DNA of 64,000 nt, from positions 1 to 64,000 of the forward strand of contig JAFQEB010000004.1 in the NCBI GenBank assembly GCA_017399225.1. Direction: 5' to 3'. The stretch's first letter is position 1; each line of letters starts with the position of its first letter. This stretch comes from Clostridia bacterium (GTDB taxonomy: Bacteria > Bacillota_A > Clostridia > Christensenellales > Aristaeellaceae). The notes under the pieces are model-generated. The model had not been told where the DNA came from. It ran no database searches and saw only the letters and a list, made by a program, of their open reading frames with translations. Shown piece by piece: positions 41,469 to 51,418 of the stretch. Both the position numbers and the translations under genes were made by a program.

Positions 41469-41920
41469 GTATGCAGATCCTTGTGGACGCAGACGCCTGT
41501 CCCGTGGTGCGCCAGGCGGAGCAATGCGCAAAAGCGCATGGCATCCCCATCACGCTCCTGTGCGACGAGCACCATATGCTGTACTCCGAATACGCCCAGG
41601 TGCGGTATGTCTCCTCCGGCGCGGACGCGGTGGATATCGCCCTGATGAACCTGTGCAGGCGAGGGGATATCGTCGTCACGCAGGATTACGGCGTGGCCGC
41701 CATGGCGCTGGGCAGAGGAGCGTATGCCCTCCATCACAGCGGCAAGCGTTATACCAATGACAACATTGACCTGATGCTCATGGAGCGCCATATGGCCAAG
41801 AAGGCCAGACGTGCTTCCTCCAAGCATCACATGAAAGGCCCAGCCAAGTTTACAGATGAGGACAGGCAGCGCTTCACTGCAGCCCTGGAGGCGCTGATCG
41901 AAGAACTGACGACTGCCTGA
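41465..41920 (+). CDS. YaiI/YqxD-family protein (DUF188)
   Basis: 151 residues. ILVDADACPVVRQAEQCAKAH at the N-terminus and VVTQDYGVAAMALGRGAYALHHSGKRYTNDNIDLML identify the family, a PIN-like fold with conserved acidic residues. A nuclease activity is suspected from the fold only. Start overlaps the preceding stop (ATGA). Confidence 0.9.
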   Translation: MSMQILVDADACPVVRQAEQCAKAHGIPITLLCDEHHMLYSEYAQVRYVSSGADAVDIALMNLCRRGDIVVTQDYGVAAMALGRGAYALHHSGKRYTNDNIDLMLMERHMAKKARRASSKHHMKGPAKFTDEDRQRFTAALEALIEELTTA

Positions 41921-41944
41921 TCCGCTCAACAGGAGGAAAATGCC

Positions 41945-44107
<2,163 letters not shown>

Positions 44108-44138
44108 GCAACGAGAAAGAGGAAGGACGGTACCTCAA

Positions 44139-45716
44139 ATGAAGAAGATCATGACGGTGCTTCTGGCGCTTCTCCTGTGTGCCGTGTCAGCGTCTGCCAT
44201 GGCGGAGACCAGTGTGCTGACGGGCAAGGCAGCGATGGAAATTGTGAACGATATGGGCATTGGCTTCAATATCGGCAACACCTTTGACGCTACCGGCTAC
44301 GACGCCAACGATATCTATGCCCAGGAGCAGTCCTGGGGCAACCCTGTTGTGGATCAGGCACTGATCCAGCGCATCAAGGACGCCGGGTTCAGCACCATCC
44401 GCATCCCGATCACCTGGTACCGCAACCTCTCCGATGATGGTACCTACACCATTGATCCCGCCTTCCTGGCGCGCATCAAGGAGGTCGTGGACTACTGCTA
44501 TGCCTGCGACATGTATGTGATCATCAACATGCACCACGAGGCATGGCTGAACGTCAAGACGCTGGACAAGGATTATGAGCAGATCGGCGTGCAGCTCGCA
44601 GCCATGTGGGCGCAGATCGCGGATACCTTCGCGGATTACGACCAGCACCTGATCTTCGAGGCGATGAACGAGCCCCGCATGGCCGGTACCGGCGTGGAAT
44701 GGAACGGCAACAAGGCCGGATATGAGGCGGTCAACTACCTCAACCAGGTCTTTGTGGACACGGTGCGTATCGATCCCAAGGGCAACAACGGTGAGCGCTG
44801 CCTGATGATCCCCGGCTACGCGGCTTCCTCCAGCTACGCCCCGATGGCGGCCATCAAGCTGCCCGTCGTCAACGGTGAGACGGCAAAGAACCTGGTCATT
44901 TCGGTGCATTGCTATTCGCCCTACGACTTCTGCCTGAGCGACAAGATGAAGGTCTTTGACGCTTCGAACAAGTCCCATACCTCTTCCATCGACAGCGTGT
45001 TCAGCAATACCTATAAGCTGTTCGTGGAGAAGGGGATCCCGGTGGTCATCGGCGAAACCAGCGCCACCAATACCAGCAACAACACCGAGGAGCGCGCCGA
45101 GTGGGCCTACTACATGGGCAGCAAGGCGGCTTCCTACGGCATCCCGATCATCATCTGGGACAACGGCAACAACCAGACCTCCGGCGGCGAATGCCATGCC
45201 TGGGTGCGCCGCGCGACCAACAGCAAGCTCCGCAGTCAGCGCACTCCCATCCCGTATCCCGAGGTGGTGGAAAGCCTGATGGCGGGTGCTTCCTCCGTTG
45301 CGTGGGGCTCCGGCCGTCCGCAGCCCAAGCCTGTCAAGTCCATCATCAACGGCAAGATCATCTGGAACAATGAGGCTGGTCTGAAGAGCGCCAAGGAATG
45401 GGACAACACCTATATCCAGGCGCCCAGCAGCGCGGATTGGTACGGCAAGGGCGTCATGTTCGCCGTCATCTTTGAGGGCGCCGGCACGCCCAAGCTGGTG
45501 ATGGACAGCGCAGAGCTTTCCCAGTGGTGGATCCCCGTTGACCCGGATCGCACGGACAGGCTGGGCGACAAGAAGGTCTCCTGGTTCTCCTGTGACAAGG
45601 TGCTTGCAGAGTGCGAAAAGTTCGGCGTGACGGACCCTGCACAGCTGCGCAACCTGACGGTCATTGCCACCGGCGGGATGATCACTACCTACGAGGTCAG
45701 CTACATCGGCAAGTAA
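44139..45716 (+). CDS. Secreted GH5 endoglucanase with C-terminal beta-rich module
   Basis: 525 residues; signal peptide ends SAMAE. The (beta/alpha)8 catalytic domain spans about 30-375: GFNIGNTFDA, RIPITWY, MHHEAWL, acid/base Glu178 in FEAMNEPR and nucleophile Glu305 in VVIGETSATN. Family GH5 cleaves beta-1,4-glucans. Residues about 390-525 form an extra module (KIIWNNEAGLKSAKEWDNTYIQAP...), perhaps carbohydrate-binding. No dockerin or anchoring motif is visible, so it is probably free or non-covalently held. Confidence 0.93.
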   Translation: MKKIMTVLLALLLCAVSASAMAETSVLTGKAAMEIVNDMGIGFNIGNTFDATGYDANDIYAQEQSWGNPVVDQALIQRIKDAGFSTIRIPITWYRNLSDDGTYTIDPAFLARIKEVVDYCYACDMYVIINMHHEAWLNVKTLDKDYEQIGVQLAAMWAQIADTFADYDQHLIFEAMNEPRMAGTGVEWNGNKAGYEAVNYLNQVFVDTVRIDPKGNNGERCLMIPGYAASSSYAPMAAIKLPVVNGETAKNLVISVHCYSPYDFCLSDKMKVFDASNKSHTSSIDSVFSNTYKLFVEKGIPVVIGETSATNTSNNTEERAEWAYYMGSKAASYGIPIIIWDNGNNQTSGGECHAWVRRATNSKLRSQRTPIPYPEVVESLMAGASSVAWGSGRPQPKPVKSIINGKIIWNNEAGLKSAKEWDNTYIQAPSSADWYGKGVMFAVIFEGAGTPKLVMDSAELSQWWIPVDPDRTDRLGDKKVSWFSCDKVLAECEKFGVTDPAQLRNLTVIATGGMITTYEVSYIGK

Positions 45717-45729
45717 AAGCATATCAAAA

Positions 45730-45760
45730 CGGGCGCTCCCTTAGAAATGGGGAGCGCCCG
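45730..45760. terminator. Terminator between GH5 and DUF4153 genes
   Basis: Perfect 11-bp stem CGGGCGCTCCC / GGGAGCGCCCG, 9-nt loop, then TCATTATT; AAAA precedes it on the other side. Confidence 0.8.
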
Positions 45761-45771
45761 TCATTATTGCG

Positions 45772-47622
45772 TTACTCGGCTTCCGGCGTCAGCAGCCAGC
45801 CGTTGACGCTGATGTAGTCGGTGTTGTAGCGGTAGCCCGGGGTATAATCGACGATCCGCAGGCTCGCAATGCGGAACACCTTTCCGGAGGGCAGGGTGAC
45901 CTCGTCGTTTATGAGCTTATAGGTGGGCGAAGTGTCATAGCGGTTTTCAAAGGCGCCTTTGGTGTCCAGGTTGTCCCGAACCAGCAGGGGAGAAAGTGAG
46001 ACTGTTTCACCATAAAGGGAAAGGATGATGGGTTCGGCCTGGATCTCATCGTCCCTTTCGCCATTCCAGAGTACCCTGACGGATTCGACCACCGCGTTCA
46101 CATCCGTCTGGCTGTACACGAGGGGGCGCTCGACTTCGTCGTTGACGCTGCTGCGATCAGCCTTTTCCTGCTCGGCTTCATTGGGGGCATACTCGTAGCA
46201 GCTGATCCACTGGGCGAAGTCATAACCGGCGGTATCGACCTGGCTGCTGACGGCAGTGCCATTGAAAACGATGGAGCGAACGGTACCCTCCGTCGTCCGG
46301 GGGAAGCCCAGCAGCGCGATCTTGACCGCGTCGGAGTTGCGGTAGGAATCCAGCTCGTCCGCCAGCTGCGCGGTCTGCTCCTGCAGGCTTGCGGAGAAGC
46401 TGCCCGCAGGCGCTGTGCCCTGATTCAGGTAGTCAACAGCGGAGTAGATGACGGCAACATCCTCGGCATTGACTTTTTCGTTGGGGATGATCCTGCTGTC
46501 CTCGGTCAGCATGGCATTGCGTCCAAGGGCGAAGATCAGCCGATGCTCCTGGTCATAGCGGGCAAGGTTCTCAGCATTCAGGGGCGATGCGATGAACACC
46601 GCGCACATTGCCGCCGCTGCAATAAAGAACCAGTTGGCGCGCCTGCGCAGGAGAGATGTGATGACGACTGCAGCGCACAGCACCGTAACCAGGATGCCCA
46701 GCACCCGGGAGGTCGTCAGGCCGTAAGCGCTCAGGCGCATCCAGACGCCCACCTGCTGTGCGATCAGGATCGGCAGCATCAGCCAGCCGCCCCATTTGAC
46801 GAAAATGCCGCTCAGCTTGCTTTCGCCGCCGGTCAAAACTAGATGCAGACCGGTAAACATGGTCAGCGAAGCCAGCGCGTAGCCGTTCATCACGCCCACC
46901 GGCATGGTCCAGGAAACAAGGATCTTGAGCACATAAAAGAGCAGGACTGCCTCAAGGATCAGGTACAGCGGCAGCAGCACGACGCCGCAGAACTTGCGGA
47001 AGCCCGCCTTGGCGGAAACCTCTTCATCCGCCCGCGGCAGCAGACCGAAGAAGATCAGGGGCGCAAATAGCAGCAGGCAGAGGAACAAAATGCTGCTGCT
47101 CACATTGCTGACGACCCTGCTGGGGGTATCCGCAAAGAAGAGTGAGAAGAAGGCGGAAGACGTCAGCTCCAGCGCAAGCATCAGCACCAGAGAAATACCC
47201 AGTGCGATGAAGAAGCTGCTGCACACCTGCCCCAGCCGCTCGGCGCGGCTGTCACTACCGCAAACGCCGTGGAAGGAGAGGCAGACCATTGCTGCGCCCA
47301 GGCCACCCACCAGCGTGCCATGATCCGGCATAATAACGGCGATCAGCGTGCCCGCCAGCGCAAACAGCGGGATCAGGAACCAGCGCCAGCGGAAGCGTTC
47401 CTTCAGGCAGCATGCAGCCGTGCTCCAGCACAGCCCGCTGAAGGCGATCATGGACAGATGGTTGTACAGGTCTTGCGTGGCCCGATAGGCGTCGCTGTCC
47501 TCGTAGATGAGCGCTGCGTCGAGAATACATACGACAGCCAGGAATACACAGAACAACAGGGCCATGCCGAAGCGCCGGACGACCGCGGTCAGAAAGCTCC
47601 CGGGCTTGATGTTGACTTTCAT
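45772..47622 (-). CDS. DUF4153 multi-pass membrane protein
   Basis: 616 residues. About 11 hydrophobic segments occupy residues 15-365, including the family-typical FCGVVLLPLYLILEAVLLFYVLKILVSWTMPVGVMNGYALASL; a soluble C-terminal domain of about 240 residues follows (LARYDQEHRLIFALGRNAMLTEDSRI...). Function is unknown; DUF4153 proteins are often near envelope genes. AAGGAGGA precedes the start by 7 nt. Confidence 0.82.
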   Translation of the reverse strand: MKVNIKPGSFLTAVVRRFGMALLFCVFLAVVCILDAALIYEDSDAYRATQDLYNHLSMIAFSGLCWSTAACCLKERFRWRWFLIPLFALAGTLIAVIMPDHGTLVGGLGAAMVCLSFHGVCGSDSRAERLGQVCSSFFIALGISLVLMLALELTSSAFFSLFFADTPSRVVSNVSSSILFLCLLLFAPLIFFGLLPRADEEVSAKAGFRKFCGVVLLPLYLILEAVLLFYVLKILVSWTMPVGVMNGYALASLTMFTGLHLVLTGGESKLSGIFVKWGGWLMLPILIAQQVGVWMRLSAYGLTTSRVLGILVTVLCAAVVITSLLRRRANWFFIAAAAMCAVFIASPLNAENLARYDQEHRLIFALGRNAMLTEDSRIIPNEKVNAEDVAVIYSAVDYLNQGTAPAGSFSASLQEQTAQLADELDSYRNSDAVKIALLGFPRTTEGTVRSIVFNGTAVSSQVDTAGYDFAQWISCYEYAPNEAEQEKADRSSVNDEVERPLVYSQTDVNAVVESVRVLWNGERDDEIQAEPIILSLYGETVSLSPLLVRDNLDTKGAFENRYDTSPTYKLINDEVTLPSGKVFRIASLRIVDYTPGYRYNTDYISVNGWLLTPEAE

Positions 47623-47655
47623 ATTTGTTCCTCCTTTTCATCATTGGTTAAAAAC

Positions 47656-47684
47656 AATTTACCATAAAACGATAAAACTGTCAA
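47656..47684 (-). promoter_or_regulatory. Promoter of the DUF4153 gene
   Basis: Minus strand perfect TTGACA (47679-47684), 17 nt, TAAATT (47656-47661). Confidence 0.65.
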
Positions 47685-47708
47685 TATGATCCGCTGCGTA
47701 CGTGCGAG

Positions 47709-47724
47709 TTTTACAAGTGTAAAA
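47709..47724. promoter_or_regulatory. Inverted repeat upstream of DUF4153 promoter
   Basis: TTTTACA-AG-TGTAAAA, two 7-nt arms, 24 nt upstream of the -35 box. Possible activator site; A+T-rich composition makes chance occurrence likely enough to keep confidence low. Confidence 0.35.
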
Positions 47725-47834
47725 GATTTGCTTTTTACAAATTGGCAAAACGGTGCAAGAGGCGCATCACAGAGTCCTAACGCGCTACCTGGCTAAACAA
47801 ATGCTGAAAATCACAGAAAAATTAGAATTTATGC

Positions 47835-47863
47835 TTGACACTTCGGCTGGCATGTGATAATAT
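47835..47863 (+). promoter_or_regulatory. Promoter of tRNA-Trp
   Basis: Perfect TTGACA (47835-47840), 17 nt, TAATAT (47858-47863). Confidence 0.85.
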
Positions 47864-47884
47864 ATAAAAGTCGCGTGACGACAT

Positions 47885-47958
47885 AGGGGTATGGTGTAAT
47901 GGTAACACGTGGGTCTCCAAAACCTTTGTTCTGGGTTCGAGTCCTAGTGCCCCTGCCA
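47885..47958 (+). tRNA. tRNA-Trp(CCA)
   Basis: 74 nt with an encoded 3' CCA. Acceptor AGGGGTA pairs with TGCCCCT, the anticodon loop TCTCCAAA gives CCA, and the T-arm is GGGTTCGAGTCC. A lower-GC patch with degenerate small genes follows, as often seen beside tRNA integration hotspots; I found no duplicated tRNA end. Confidence 0.97.
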
Positions 47959-47960
47959 GA

Positions 47961-47991
47961 AGCCGATTTCGAAAGAGATCGGCTGTTTTTT
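47961..47991 (+). terminator. Terminator of tRNA-Trp
   Basis: Stem AGCCGAT / ATCGGCT with a short loop, followed by GTTTTTT. Confidence 0.88.
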
Positions 47992-48206
47992 ATACTCATT
48001 GGCTACAAGAGCAGAGTGTATTTCATCAAAACCGTCGCTGTATAAATGTACATAGATGTTGTATGTTACATTTCGTCGAAGCCATATTCGAGGCACGGAG
48101 TCCGTGTACGTGAATTGAAATCCGTAAACGATGCATTAATTTTTTGAAAAGGATATACCTTCTCCCACCTCGAATCGTATCAATAGACAAATAAACACAA
48201 GGAGGC

Positions 48207-48457
48207 ATGAACCTGGATAACAAAGGAATCAAGAAGAACGCTGCGGAACTGAACGACGAGACGCCGGCGTAAGCCTATGACGACGCGGCCTCTATCCATA
48301 TTGCAAGAAGTGCGGTAACTATTACCCGATGGAAGTTGAGTCTGTGTGTCCCCATTGCAGAAATCCCATGCCCGGCATGAGCGCTCTGTTCCCTCGACGA
48401 ACGACCACTGATGGCGCCGATCGTAGGCCTGTAAAGCATCAAGCTCAAACTAATTGA
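48207..48457 (+). pseudogene. Broken GG-leader peptide gene with zinc-ribbon core
   Basis: After AAGGAGG, an ATG opens MNLDNKGIKKNAAELNDETPA and then a TAA (48270-48272). In another frame downstream (from about 48290) the sequence reads LYPYCKKCGNYYP...SVCPHCRNPMPGMSALF and ends at TGA 48455-48457: two CxxC knuckles. The leader part aligns with the N-termini of the two intact genes that follow (NVKNL..EL.D). So this seems to be a third paralogue inactivated by a stop and a frame change. A sequencing error could mimic the frameshift but would not remove the stop in the leader frame. Confidence 0.65.
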
Positions 48458-48473
48458 TTAGGAGGTACACCCC

Positions 48474-48713
48474 ATGGAAAACAACGTGAAGAATCTGAAA
48501 ACTGAACTGGCTGACGAGCAGCTCGATCAGGTGGCCGGCGGCCTGCTGGACCCCATTCATATAGAAGGGCATTATAAGTACGTGTATCGTTGTCAGGCGT
48601 GCGGAAAAGAAAAATCCTTCAGTATAAAAGCCGCTGATTTTAAATGCGGATCCTGTGGCAGTATCCTGGAGAATGTCAACGCAGTGTGGGTTGGGCGGAA
48701 CGGCAAAGAGTGA
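48474..48713 (+). CDS. Small GG-leader peptide with zinc-ribbon core (RiPP-precursor-like)
   Basis: 79 residues. The N-terminus MENNVKNLKTELADEQLDQVAGG resembles the leader of double-glycine-cleaved peptides (acidic amphipathic helix, L..E.L..V.GG; GG at 22-23). The remaining 56 residues hold YRCQACGKEKSF...FKCGSCGSI, a CxxC-CxxC zinc-ribbon pattern and not a typical hydrophobic bacteriocin core. AGGAGG precedes the ATG by 8 nt. No C39-peptidase transporter or modification enzyme is next to it. Function unknown. Confidence 0.65.
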   Translation: MENNVKNLKTELADEQLDQVAGGLLDPIHIEGHYKYVYRCQACGKEKSFSIKAADFKCGSCGSILENVNAVWVGRNGKE

Positions 48714-48766
48714 CCCTGAGGGCCTATAACCCCGGGAACAAAAGCCGTCGAAAAAGAGGCATCCCC

Positions 48767-48904
48767 ATGGAAAACAACGTGAAGAATCTGAACGCTGAAC
48801 TGACCGATGATACGCTGGAGAATGTGACAGGCGGTGTATCCACCACATACAGGTGCGGGTGTTGTGACTACGCATATAACCCAGACGAGTATTCTTCTGT
48901 CTAA
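48767..48904 (+). CDS. Second small GG-leader peptide
   Basis: 45 residues. The leader MENNVKNLNAELTDDTLENVTGG shares its first eight residues and overall pattern with the previous gene; the core is only 22 residues (VSTTYRCGCCDYAYNPDEYSSV) with a CxCC cluster. The core looks like the first half of the neighbour's zinc ribbon, so it might be a truncated paralogue or a true cysteine-rich peptide. Ribosome binding site AGAGG is moderate. Confidence 0.6.
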   Translation: MENNVKNLNAELTDDTLENVTGGVSTTYRCGCCDYAYNPDEYSSV

Positions 48905-48943
48905 CTTTTGAGCTCAATTCGTTCCGGGGAAAAAGGAGTTTTC

Positions 48944-49618
48944 TTATAGCCCACTAAAGATGTTGCCATTGTCTTCATCGACTCCGCATTCATATGCCGC
49001 TTCAAGCAGCGATTGTGCGCCATGCCAAGCGTATATGAGATTCATTTCATTGGATATATCGCACCAATACAGGCTAATCACCGTATCGTGATCGCCAAAC
49101 CATGTGCTTTTGCTGCTGATCAGTTTGCCTTTTTGGTTGGGATCGTATGTTTCGTCAACCACAGGTATACCATAAAGAACAGACAGCATTCTCGTCAGAT
49201 CCTTAACAGAATCGGGCGCATCTTCAATACTGTTGGCATATAGTTGATATTGCCCGATAAACAGCTGCGCATGGTCATCATCCATATCCAGTTCTCCATC
49301 CTTCACAGGACGCACGTAGAATCTTCTTGTCGAACAAGCATAGCCAGCAGTCTCTTTGACCTCGCGAACAGATTCCATCAGCACCGCATCGACACTCCTG
49401 TTTTCTTTCAGCATAAAACCGGCAGTTTCGAAAAGCCAATCCAATGAGCCATACCAGTCGCTGGAAAATGTCGGAATATCCTTTCCGGTTGCAGCTTCAA
49501 TCTGTCCAATGGTGGTACCAAATGTAATGTCACGGAATCGTATTTCAGGTAATGATTCCGCAATGCAGGCAGAGCAAAGAAGCGTCATCAAAAGGCTCAG
49601 TGCAACCAGTCTTTTCAT
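48944..49618 (-). CDS. Secreted protein of unknown function
   Basis: 224 residues; signal peptide to about residue 20 (SACIAES). The mature part (IRFRDITFGTTIGQIEAATGKDIP...) begins like small-protein domains that bind by a beta-alpha-beta unit, but I do not recognise a family. Markedly lower GC than flanking genes and rich in Asp, Tyr and Ser. It has its own promoter. Lies between the peptide genes and the glycosyltransferases, in opposite orientation. Confidence 0.7.
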   Translation of the reverse strand: MKRLVALSLLMTLLCSACIAESLPEIRFRDITFGTTIGQIEAATGKDIPTFSSDWYGSLDWLFETAGFMLKENRSVDAVLMESVREVKETAGYACSTRRFYVRPVKDGELDMDDDHAQLFIGQYQLYANSIEDAPDSVKDLTRMLSVLYGIPVVDETYDPNQKGKLISSKSTWFGDHDTVISLYWCDISNEMNLIYAWHGAQSLLEAAYECGVDEDNGNIFSGL

Positions 49619-49659
49619 AGTATAATGTTCCCTTTCAAAAGTTTATTTTCGCACCTTAC

Positions 49660-49688
49660 ATTCTATCACATTATTTGAAATAAAACAA
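49660..49688 (-). promoter_or_regulatory. Promoter of the unknown secreted protein gene
   Basis: Minus strand TTGTTT (49683-49688), 17 nt, TAGAAT (49660-49665). Confidence 0.6.
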
Positions 49689-49836
49689 TTCATACCATTA
49701 CATTATGGCGAAAGCCCTCGCACTATTACGAACCAATGCAGCGAAAACTGGAACTGGTAGCTATAGGCGCGGATGAGCATATCCGCGTCTGTTTCAGTTC
49801 ACTAATCATATAAATAATTAAAACTCCCCAAATAAC

Positions 49837-49865
49837 TTTACGAAAACGCCATATCGTGATACAAT
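49837..49865 (+). promoter_or_regulatory. Promoter of the glycosyltransferase genes
   Basis: TTTACG (49837-49842), 17 nt, TACAAT (49860-49865), 20 nt before the first start codon. Confidence 0.6.
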
Positions 49866-49885
49866 GTAAGCTGGAGGTGATGTAT

Positions 49886-51370
49886 ATGTCGCTCGTGCAG
49901 CGGGTCATGACGCATGTCAGGCTGCATGGCGCTGCATATACGCTGCGCCGAGCAGGGGAGATCCTTGCCCAGCGCGTGTTCCATACCTATGACCGGCGCT
50001 TCCGACGGGAGGCTCCCGATGCGGCGGAACTGGCTCGGCAGCGGCAGCATCAGCCCCAGGGCGGGCTTATCAGCGTTGCCGTACCTGTTTACAACACCCG
50101 TCCTGCGTTTTTGCGGGAGCTTGCGGCTTCGCTGAGCGCCCAGACCTACGACGATTGGGAAGCCGTCCTATACGATGGTGGCAGCACGGATGCTGAGTCC
50201 ATCGCAGCGATGGATGAAATAGCCGATGCACGGATCCGCGTGATCCACGGCGCTGCCAATGAGGGGATATCCGGCAACACCAATCAGGCCATAGCCCGGT
50301 GCAGGGGAGCGTACATCGCCTTCTGTGATCACGACGACGTTCTGGCCCCGGAGGCGCTCTGGCAGGCTGCCCGGGCGATCGAGCAGCGGCAGCCGGATAT
50401 GATCTACTCCGACGAGGATCGTCTGACGGAAGATGGCTGCATCCATACCGATCCCCACAGGAAGCCGGATTTCTGCCCGGATCAGCTCCGGTCGGAGAAT
50501 TACATCTGTCACCTGATGGTCGTCCGCCGTGAGGTGCTGATGCAACTAGGCGGCTTCCGTGCTGATTTTGACGGCTCCCAGGATCACGACCTCGTCCTTC
50601 GGATAAGCGAGATCACGGAGAACATTCACCACATCCCGCGCGTACTTTACCATTGGCGGCGCTTTGGCGGCTCCATGAGCCAGCAGCACCTGGACAAATG
50701 TCAGGCTGCCGCTGCCCGTGCGGTAACGGAGCATATGGGGCGCATCGGATATCCGGGCCTCTGCGCTGCGGAAAATGGCGTGCTGCGCCTTCTCTACGAC
50801 CTGCCGGAGCGCAAAAGTGTGGAAATGATCCGTGTATCCGGCGAGGGCCGTTACGCGAAGATGAACGCGGCTGCCATGCGTTCAGAGGCGGACTTTCTGC
50901 TGTTTGCGGACGAGTCGGTCAGCGGCTTCTCTGACGGCTTCGAAAGGGAGCTGCTGATGTATGCCCAGCGGCGGGACGTCGCGGCTGTAACCCCGATGCT
51001 GACGGACAGACGGGGCCGCGTGCTCCATGCGGGGTATGCGCTGACGCCAGGCGGTGCGATAAATCGTGGCGCTGCCGGCCGGCCTGGTCTGAATAGGATC
51101 AGCCACAACGTAGCTGCGGTCAGCCCGGCCTGCTTTATGATCCGGCGCGAAGCTTTCGTGCCCTTTGACGAGCATGAGCAGGATGCAGCCGGGATGATCC
51201 GCTGGTGCCTGCGCCTTGGCGAAAGGGGCCTGCGCTGCGTTTATACACCCCATGCCCGCGCTGTGTGCGCGTCGGCGTCCGTGCTTGGAGCGGACAAATG
51301 GCAGTATGAGGGAAAACCGGATCCCTGCTGCGCATCCGCAGACGAGGGAGATTTCATATACAGTCCATAA
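49886..51370 (+). CDS. Family 2 glycosyltransferase (rhamnosyltransferase-like)
   Basis: 494 residues. GT-A fold: ISVAVPVYNTRPAFLRELAASLSAQTYDDWEAVLYDGGSTD, AFCDHDDVLAPEAL (DxD), YSDEDRLTEDG, and FDGSQDHDLVLRISE. A second half (about 310-490) looks like a degenerate further GT domain (RSEADFLLFADESVSGFSDGF). Such two-part enzymes decorate cell-wall polysaccharide. GGAGGTG lies 6 nt before the ATG at 49886. The GT1 gene follows 48 nt later. Confidence 0.88.
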   Translation: MSLVQRVMTHVRLHGAAYTLRRAGEILAQRVFHTYDRRFRREAPDAAELARQRQHQPQGGLISVAVPVYNTRPAFLRELAASLSAQTYDDWEAVLYDGGSTDAESIAAMDEIADARIRVIHGAANEGISGNTNQAIARCRGAYIAFCDHDDVLAPEALWQAARAIEQRQPDMIYSDEDRLTEDGCIHTDPHRKPDFCPDQLRSENYICHLMVVRREVLMQLGGFRADFDGSQDHDLVLRISEITENIHHIPRVLYHWRRFGGSMSQQHLDKCQAAAARAVTEHMGRIGYPGLCAAENGVLRLLYDLPERKSVEMIRVSGEGRYAKMNAAAMRSEADFLLFADESVSGFSDGFERELLMYAQRRDVAAVTPMLTDRRGRVLHAGYALTPGGAINRGAAGRPGLNRISHNVAAVSPACFMIRREAFVPFDEHEQDAAGMIRWCLRLGERGLRCVYTPHARAVCASASVLGADKWQYEGKPDPCCASADEGDFIYSP

Positions 51371-51418
51371 TCCGGGACTAAGATCGATTGCAAGCGTAAG
51401 ATGAAAGGAGGGCCGAGT

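Noticed and set aside
47959..48206. Possible tRNA-associated integrated element (attachment site duplication after tRNA-Trp)
   Set aside because: No second copy of the tRNA 3' end and no integrase or phage gene could be found downstream. Only the lower GC and broken small gene remain as hints.
49766..49788. Hairpin CGCGGAT / ATCCGCG between the secreted-protein gene and the glycosyltransferase, considered as a terminator or small RNA
   Set aside because: No T-run follows and no promoter points into it; it is not at the end of any gene on either strand.
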